This document shows, piece by piece, positions 59,352-64,000 of a stretch of DNA of 64,000 nt (within the stretch, counting starts at the first letter, position 1; every line of letters begins with the position of its first letter). The DNA is taken from contig CP002916.1 of assembly GCA_000350305.1 (NCBI GenBank), positions 124,001 through 188,000 on the forward strand, given 5' to 3'. Source of the DNA: Thermoplasmatales archaeon BRNA1 (GTDB lineage: Archaea; Thermoplasmatota; Thermoplasmata; Methanomassiliicoccales; Methanomethylophilaceae). A program made the translations under genes and the position numbers. Under the pieces are notes generated by a model, which was not told where the DNA came from, ran no database searches, and saw nothing but the letters and a program-made list of their open reading frames with translations.

Positions 59352-59407
59352 TAAGGGATGGGGTATATAAAGGCGAATACGAATTTTTTCATCCCTTATT
59401 ATATAGG
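59352..59407 (+). promoter_or_regulatory. fpo operon promoter: two TATA boxes and a 9-bp inverted repeat
   Basis: Arms TAAGGGATG (59352-59360) and CATCCCTTA (59390-59398) flank a first TATA box GGTATATAAAGG (59362-59373). A second TATA TTATTATATAGG (59396-59407) lies 21-32 bases before the fpoA ATG, and its start overlaps the right arm of the repeat. Confidence 0.6.
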
Positions 59408-59427
59408 AAAAAATCATCGCAAAAGCA

Positions 59428-59790
59428 ATGTCACTGATCGCAGCATACTTGCCATTGATATTCGTAGGATTAATTTCCTTCGTATTTGCGCCAGCGGCAT
59501 GGTTGTTTTCCAGGCTTCTGAGGCCTGAGAAACCTTCGAAATGGACTGAGGAGACTTACGAGTGCGGTTCGGTTCCGATTGGAGACACCAGGATCCAGTT
59601 CAGGTTCCAGTACTATGCATTCGCCCTGATTTTCGTCGTCTTCGACCTGATCACCACCTTCCTGCTCATCTGGGCGGTTGCGTTCGATGGTCTGTCCCGT
59701 GACGCGACTATCTGGATGCTCCTCTTCCTCGGAATCATGCTGTTCGGTGTGACCTACGCACTGAAGAAGGAGGAAAACATATGGATATGA
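59428..59790 (+). CDS. fpoA: F420H2 dehydrogenase-like complex, subunit FpoA
   Basis: 120 aa with three transmembrane helices (about 8-28, 63-85, 90-110) and the NuoA-type YECG motif (EETYECGSVPIGDTRIQFRFQYY). Small membrane subunit of the proton- or sodium-pumping complex. First gene of the operon, overlapped by fpoB for 10 bases. Confidence 0.95.
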   Translation: MSLIAAYLPLIFVGLISFVFAPAAWLFSRLLRPEKPSKWTEETYECGSVPIGDTRIQFRFQYYAFALIFVVFDLITTFLLIWAVAFDGLSRDATIWMLLFLGIMLFGVTYALKKEENIWI

Positions 59791-60347
59791 GCCTGTACCC
59801 GCACGCCGTAGCCATGTCCGCCGATGAGTTCATGAGCTGGTCCACGACCCTTATCAACGACTTGCTCAGCTCCGGCGTCCGCCGCACCATCGACAACCTC
59901 ACGGGACCCATCTGGTCCTGGGCCATGAAGAACTCCATGCACCCCCTGCACTGGGGACTCGCATGCTGTGCTCTCGAGATGGCACAGGCCTCCGCCCCGA
60001 GGTTCGACGCCGAGCGTTACGGAATGATCTACAGGTCTTCCCCCAGGCAGACCGACATCCTTTTGGTCAACGGATGGATCTCCAAGAAGATCCGCCCCGA
60101 CATCAGGAGGCTGTGGGAGGAGATGCCCGGACCGAAGTGGGCCGTCGCCATGGGCGAGTGCGCCATTTCCGGAGGACCCTGGTATGATTCCTACAACACC
60201 GTCCAGGGACTCGACCAGATTATCCCGGTCGACCTATACATCCCCGGATGCCCCGCAAGGCCCGATGCGATGATCGACGGTTTCATGCTCCTGCAGAAGA
60301 AGATCGACTCCTACTTCAAGAGAGGAGTTCTGCTCAAGGATCGCTGA
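59781..60347 (+). CDS. fpoB: F420H2 dehydrogenase-like complex, subunit FpoB
   Basis: 188 aa. NuoB-like; carries the N2-type 4Fe-4S cluster: CC in GLACCALEM, one Cys in MGECAISGG and one in IPGCPARP. Receives electrons from FpoI and passes them on at the membrane. ATG 59781; another in-frame ATG two codons later (59787) is possible. Overlaps fpoA by 10 bases. Confidence 0.96.
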   Translation: MDMSLYPHAVAMSADEFMSWSTTLINDLLSSGVRRTIDNLTGPIWSWAMKNSMHPLHWGLACCALEMAQASAPRFDAERYGMIYRSSPRQTDILLVNGWISKKIRPDIRRLWEEMPGPKWAVAMGECAISGGPWYDSYNTVQGLDQIIPVDLYIPGCPARPDAMIDGFMLLQKKIDSYFKRGVLLKDR

Positions 60348-60356
60348 GGTGTCTGA

Positions 60357-60842
60357 ATGGTCGACAAAGCAATTCGCGAATATTCGGATGCCTGGATGGG
60401 CGAGATCAAGGGCGCACTGGAGTCCAAATTCTCCGGCAAGCTCGAGGTCACCTCCACCGAGACCCGCAGGGTCTACGTGAAAGCCCAGCGCGAGGCACTC
60501 CACGACATCTGCCTGTTCCTCCACGACGAGCTCAACTTCGAGCACTGCGCCACCGTCATCGGTGTCGACATGGTGGATTACATGCAGGTCGTCTACCACA
60601 TTCTCAATTATACTAATTATAGGGGAACGATGGTCGAGATCACCGTCGACGTTCCCAACGACGACCTCCACGTGCAGTCCGTCTCCGATATCTGGGGAGG
60701 ATCCAACTGGCACGAGAGGGAGCAGTGGGAGCTCTTCGGAATCGTCTTCGACGGTCACCCGAGGCTCGAGAGGCTTCTGACCCCTAAGACCTACGAGTTC
60801 TTCCCGTTCAGGAAGTCCTATAAGCTCAGAGGGTGGGACTGA
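60357..60842 (+). CDS. fpoC: F420H2 dehydrogenase-like complex, subunit FpoC
   Basis: 161 aa. NuoC-type 30-kDa subunit, single domain. Diagnostic HEREQWELFGIVFDGHPRLERLLTP followed by FPFRKSYKLRGWD at the end. Overlaps fpoD by one base. Confidence 0.95.
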   Translation: MVDKAIREYSDAWMGEIKGALESKFSGKLEVTSTETRRVYVKAQREALHDICLFLHDELNFEHCATVIGVDMVDYMQVVYHILNYTNYRGTMVEITVDVPNDDLHVQSVSDIWGGSNWHEREQWELFGIVFDGHPRLERLLTPKTYEFFPFRKSYKLRGWD

Positions 60843-62128
60843 TGGCAGACGAGAAAAAGAAGATGGACGTCTCTATCACCGAGAGGCGCGCAAAGGTCGA
60901 CGACCTCTGGGAGGGAACTTCCACCCTTCCCGAGAGCCAGAGGCTGAGCCCTGAGGCGATCGCCGAGGGTGCGCTTCCCGAGAACGTCCCCAAGAACCCG
61001 GCACTGTTTGCTGCCGAGACCCAGAAGATGGATACCGAGCAGATGTGGATCACCATGGGTCCGCAGCACCCCTTCTCCCACGGACTCTGGACCCTCAGGG
61101 TCAAGGTCGACGGAGAGATGGTCACCGATGCCGAGCCTATCGTTGGATACCTCCACAGGGGCTGGGAGAAGGAGACCGAGAACCGCTCGTACCCCAAGAT
61201 CATCCCCATGGCCGACCGTCTCTGCTACGCGGCTTCCATGACCTACACCCACCTCTTCTGCATGACCTGCGAGAAGGCGCTGGGACTCGAGGTCCCCGAG
61301 AAGGCCAAGTACATCAGGATCGTTGCCGACGAGATCAACAGGCTGCAGTCCCACCTCATGTGGCTCGCTGCGGTCGGAACCGACCTCGGTAACTTCACGG
61401 CTTTCCTGTGGGCGTCCAGGGAGAGGGAGTTCTGGATGGACATGAACATCAGGCTCTGCGGAGCCCGTATGACCACCAACTACCCCCGTATCGGAGGAGT
61501 CAGGAACGACACCCCCGAGATTTTCGATAGGGACATCATCAGGCTCTGCGACAGATTTGACAAGATGGTCTGGGAGATCTTCGGGCTCATTGACGACAAC
61601 TCGACGTTCACGAGCAGGATGATCGGAACCGGAATCATCACCAGGGAGCAGTGCGCCAACCTCGGAATCACCGGACCTGCGGCAAGGGGTACCGGAATCG
61701 ACTTCGACATCAGGCGCGACGACCCGTACGACAACTACGACAAGATGGACTTCGACGTCCCCGTCTCCACCGCCGGAGACTCCTATGCCAGGTACCTGGT
61801 CAGGAACGAGGAGATGCTGCAGTCCACCAAGATCATCAGACAGGCGATGGCCAAGCTCAGGACCATGGGCAAGGACGAGCCCTACAGGATCAAAGCACCC
61901 ATGAACATCCCCGCTGGAAGGCACTTCATGCACATGGAGGACCCCCGCGGAGAGTCGCTCATGTACCTTGTGTCCGACGGAACCGACAAGCCCTACAGGC
62001 TGAAGGTCCGCAGTCCGATCTTCGTCAACGTCTCGTCTTCGAAATCTCTACTCCAGGGATGCAGGATTGCAGATATCCCGGTCATCATGGCTATGATTGA
62101 TATGTGTCTCGGAGAGACGGACAGGTGA
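60842..62128 (+). CDS. fpoD: F420H2 dehydrogenase-like complex, subunit FpoD
   Basis: 428 aa. NuoD-like 49-kDa subunit, here with a longer N-terminal extension (about 60 residues before MGPQHPFSHGLWTLRV). GYLHRGWEKETENRSY, SHLMWLAAVGTDLG and PAARGTGIDFDIRRDDPYDNY follow; the NiFe cysteines of hydrogenases are absent, as expected for Fpo. Start fixed by one-base overlap with fpoC. Confidence 0.96.
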   Translation: MADEKKKMDVSITERRAKVDDLWEGTSTLPESQRLSPEAIAEGALPENVPKNPALFAAETQKMDTEQMWITMGPQHPFSHGLWTLRVKVDGEMVTDAEPIVGYLHRGWEKETENRSYPKIIPMADRLCYAASMTYTHLFCMTCEKALGLEVPEKAKYIRIVADEINRLQSHLMWLAAVGTDLGNFTAFLWASREREFWMDMNIRLCGARMTTNYPRIGGVRNDTPEIFDRDIIRLCDRFDKMVWEIFGLIDDNSTFTSRMIGTGIITREQCANLGITGPAARGTGIDFDIRRDDPYDNYDKMDFDVPVSTAGDSYARYLVRNEEMLQSTKIIRQAMAKLRTMGKDEPYRIKAPMNIPAGRHFMHMEDPRGESLMYLVSDGTDKPYRLKVRSPIFVNVSSSKSLLQGCRIADIPVIMAMIDMCLGETDR

Positions 62129-62135
62129 GAGAGAA

Positions 62136-63311
62136 ATGGTCGACTATGTAAGTATCCGCGATTGGATCAACTTCCCCGATCCTCTCTCCAACCCGAACTA
62201 CCCGTTCGGCGATGTGTACAACCTTCCGTACGACATCTCCTACAAGCTGTGGGAGATCATCGGCGGAACCCTGGCCTGGCTGATCAACCTGATCTTCCCC
62301 GGCAACCCCGTCTCCGACTGGCTCGTGTGCGCTGGCGCGATGAACTTCTTCGCGCTCATCGTCTTCATGATCCTCATGTTCCTGGTGCCCTTCACCGGAT
62401 GTCTCGTATCCCTATGGGAGGAGAGGAAGGTCCTCGGACGTGCGATGGACAGGCGCGGAACCATGATCGGACTCATGGGATTCCTGCAGTGCGTCGCGGA
62501 CGGTTTCAAGACCTTCATGAAGGAGGATATCAAGATCAAGGAAGGAGACAAGATGGGATTCATGTGGACCTGTTCCCTCATCATCGGAACCTCCGTCCTC
62601 ATCGCAATCATGATCCCCCTGTCCCCCAGGTGGTTCGTCGTCAACTACGGCAGCGGACTCCTGATCATCATGGCTCTGTATGCGCTGGCACCTTTCTTCA
62701 TCCTCGTTTCGGGATGGTCGCAGAACAACAAGTATGCGATGATCGGAGGTATCAGGGCTACCGAGATGATGGTTTCCTACGAGGTGCCCCTCCTGATCAT
62801 CATCGCAACCGTTGCTCTTCAGGCTGGCACTTTCAACATCGGAGGCATCGTCGACGCCCAGTACGACACCATGCCCTACATGATCCCGCAGTTCATCGGA
62901 TTCATCACCTTCTTCCTCTGCGCCACCGCGGAGTCGGAGCGTGCACCGTTCGACCTCGCCGAGGCCGAGTCGGAGCTCGTCGAGGGATGGCAGACCGAGT
63001 ACGCCGGAATGAAGTGGGGACTCATCATGCTGGCAGACTATCTGAGAGGGTACGTCTCCTGTGCGATGCTGGTCATCATGTTCTGGGGCGGCTGGAACCT
63101 CCCGTTCATCGGAGACTACAACACCTGGATCCCCGAGATCGTCTTCCTGCTCAAGTGCTGGCTGGCGTTCTTCTTCATGATCATCTTCAGGTGCGCAACC
63201 GGACGTGTCAGGACCGATACCATCCTCAACCTCGGATGGAAGGTCTTCATGCCTCTCGCCATCCTCAACCTCATGGTTGTGCTGGCACTCAAGGTAGGAG
63301 GTGTCTGCTGA
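62136..63311 (+). CDS. fpoH: F420H2 dehydrogenase-like complex, subunit FpoH
   Basis: 391 aa. NuoH-like membrane subunit with about eight to nine helices linking the peripheral arm to the pump modules; SLWEERKVLGRAMDRRG and the quinone-site-like ESERAPFDLAEAESELVEGWQTEYAG are conserved. ATG 62136 follows GAGAGA. Overlaps fpoI by one base (TGATG). Two CTGGCAC cores (62684, 62826) and one near its end (63283). Confidence 0.96.
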   Translation: MVDYVSIRDWINFPDPLSNPNYPFGDVYNLPYDISYKLWEIIGGTLAWLINLIFPGNPVSDWLVCAGAMNFFALIVFMILMFLVPFTGCLVSLWEERKVLGRAMDRRGTMIGLMGFLQCVADGFKTFMKEDIKIKEGDKMGFMWTCSLIIGTSVLIAIMIPLSPRWFVVNYGSGLLIIMALYALAPFFILVSGWSQNNKYAMIGGIRATEMMVSYEVPLLIIIATVALQAGTFNIGGIVDAQYDTMPYMIPQFIGFITFFLCATAESERAPFDLAEAESELVEGWQTEYAGMKWGLIMLADYLRGYVSCAMLVIMFWGGWNLPFIGDYNTWIPEIVFLLKCWLAFFFMIIFRCATGRVRTDTILNLGWKVFMPLAILNLMVVLALKVGGVC

Positions 63312-64000
63312 TGGTAATGACTTACTTCGAGAAGTACAGGGACGGACGCCACAAGAACTGGAAGGATCTTTGGATCATCAAGCCGTTCATCATCTGTATG
63401 AAGGTCCTCTTCAGGACCACCATCCACAGGCCCGTCACCGTCCTGTACCCGTATGAGAAGCTCTGGGAGCCCGACAACTATCGCGGACGCCCCGGACTGG
63501 ACTTCAACAAATGTATCGGATGCGGAATGTGCGCACGCATGTGCCCCTGCGCGGCAATCATCCTGGTCGAGACCCCCGACGACGAGGGTCAGCCTGTCAT
63601 GAGGCCCCAGGTCAACATGGGAAGGTGCTCCTTCTGCGCCTACTGCGCGGAGTACTGCCCCGTCGATGCTATGACCGTCACCCCGATCGTCGAGCTCGCC
63701 GAGTTCACCCGCTCGGACCTCATCTACGGTCCCCGCAGGCTCGCGTACGCCGGAACGACCGAGGGTATGAAGGTCCCCCTCAAGGAGACCCTCATCTCCG
63801 ACTACAAGGCCGGAAACAAGGTCATGCGCGACCACGCGTCCATCGACCGCCCCGAGCTCGAGGGTGCCAAGTGCATCAGCTGCAAGAAGTGCTCGAAGGT
63901 CTGCCCCGTGAACGCCATCACCATGGTGGAGCACGGAGTCAACGCCAAGGGTCGCCCGATCCTCTGGCCCGAGATCAACAGCGAGACCTGTGTCAGCTGC
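63311..64000 (+). CDS. fpoI: F420H2 dehydrogenase-like complex, subunit FpoI, with extra ferredoxin motifs (3' truncated)
   Basis: At least 230 codons; no stop before the window end. The first two 4Fe-4S motifs are as in NuoI/FpoI: C68-C71-C74-C78 and C106-C109-C112-C116. A third full motif, C188-C191-C194-C198, lies further on, and a fourth begins at C227 and C230 at the window edge. Ordinary FpoI/NuoI has only two clusters, so this one carries an added ferredoxin-like half. In this order no FpoF is known, so the complex is thought to accept electrons from another donor, perhaps ferredoxin; the added clusters may be the entry point (inference). Confidence 0.9.
   Translation, partial: MVMTYFEKYRDGRHKNWKDLWIIKPFIICMKVLFRTTIHRPVTVLYPYEKLWEPDNYRGRPGLDFNKCIGCGMCARMCPCAAIILVETPDDEGQPVMRPQVNMGRCSFCAYCAEYCPVDAMTVTPIVELAEFTRSDLIYGPRRLAYAGTTEGMKVPLKETLISDYKAGNKVMRDHASIDRPELEGAKCISCKKCSKVCPVNAITMVEHGVNAKGRPILWPEINSETCVSC

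Noticed and set aside
1-64000. CRISPR arrays, insertion sequences, rRNA or tRNA genes, prophage
   Set aside because: I saw no regularly spaced direct repeats, transposase motifs, rRNA-like stretches or convincing tRNA cloverleafs in the intergenic gaps.

Overview
The window reads as chromosome of a methanogenic archaeon of the order Methanomassiliicoccales (class Thermoplasmata; a relative of Methanomethylophilus or Methanomassiliicoccus is my inference). The reasons are an F420H2-dehydrogenase-like operon fpoABCDHI starting at 59.4 kb, a methanogenesis marker protein 11 homologue, archaeal information-processing genes (rpoK, rpsB, TFS, PCNA, RPA, PAN, MBF1, Csl4) and archaeal cofactor and lipid enzymes (pantoate kinase, CTP-type riboflavin kinase, geranylgeranyl reductase). 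None of the genes I accept ends in TAG, as expected where amber is read as pyrrolysine. The DNA is GC-rich with short intergenic gaps. TATA boxes commonly lie 22-30 bases before the start codon (leaderless mRNAs); genes inside operons use GGAGG or GGTGA ribosome-binding sites or 4-base overlaps.

Layout. 1-6.3 kb: toprim protein (partial), tmk, coaBC and pantoate kinase, DUF357, prs, proS, trmI. 6.4-9.8 kb: purS-purL-purQ. 9.8-12.5 kb: riboflavin kinase and a small accessory patch with an ADP-ribosyltransferase-like reading frame interrupted by TAG, plus two membrane proteins. 12.6-16.3 kb: GPN GTPase, BioB-like radical SAM protein, PAN, MBF1. 16.4-20.7 kb: metal ABC importer divergent from an FmdE-domain protein, then a DUF2240-type protein. 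20.8-25.3 kb: rpoK-rpsB, MEMO1, RPA operon, a frameshifted small gene. 25.4-31 kb: purP, aspartate-type aminotransferase, serine pathway pair. 31-39.7 kb: XPD helicase, ThiI-like, Csl4, methyltransferase, purH, PAS protein, nadC, beta-CASP nuclease. 39.7-40.1 kb: a repeat-rich AT-rich gap. 40.1-47.2 kb: membrane/coiled-coil protein, TFS, PCNA, split transketolase, transaldolase, geranylgeranyl reductase, Trm5/TYW2-type methyltransferase. 47.2-53.3 kb: unknown Cys-rich protein, then the archaeal AMP pathway (ribose-1,5-bisphosphate isomerase, form III RuBisCO, AMP phosphorylase) and a polysaccharide deacetylase. 53.4-58.4 kb: folD, kptA, mmp11, uppS, B12/radical SAM protein. 58.4-64 kb: proC and the fpo operon, cut at the right edge inside fpoI.

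How it fits together. Nucleotide metabolism dominates: Prs makes PRPP; PurSLQ, PurP, PurH and FolD serve purine synthesis; RuBisCO, AMP phosphorylase and the isomerase return AMP ribose to 3-phosphoglycerate; SerA and a class V aminotransferase can draw that into serine; transketolase and transaldolase interconvert pentoses and hexoses. The Fpo-like complex is the energy-conserving module.

The strongest unexplained signals are a dispersed 8-mer TCTGGCAC (17 copies found by eye, six of them in the small intergenic fraction) and the TAG-interrupted ADP-ribosyltransferase frame. Others are three likely CTG start codons, GC-alternating palindromes at promoters, and an FpoI with extra 4Fe-4S motifs. 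All coordinates and counts are by eye; no searches were run.
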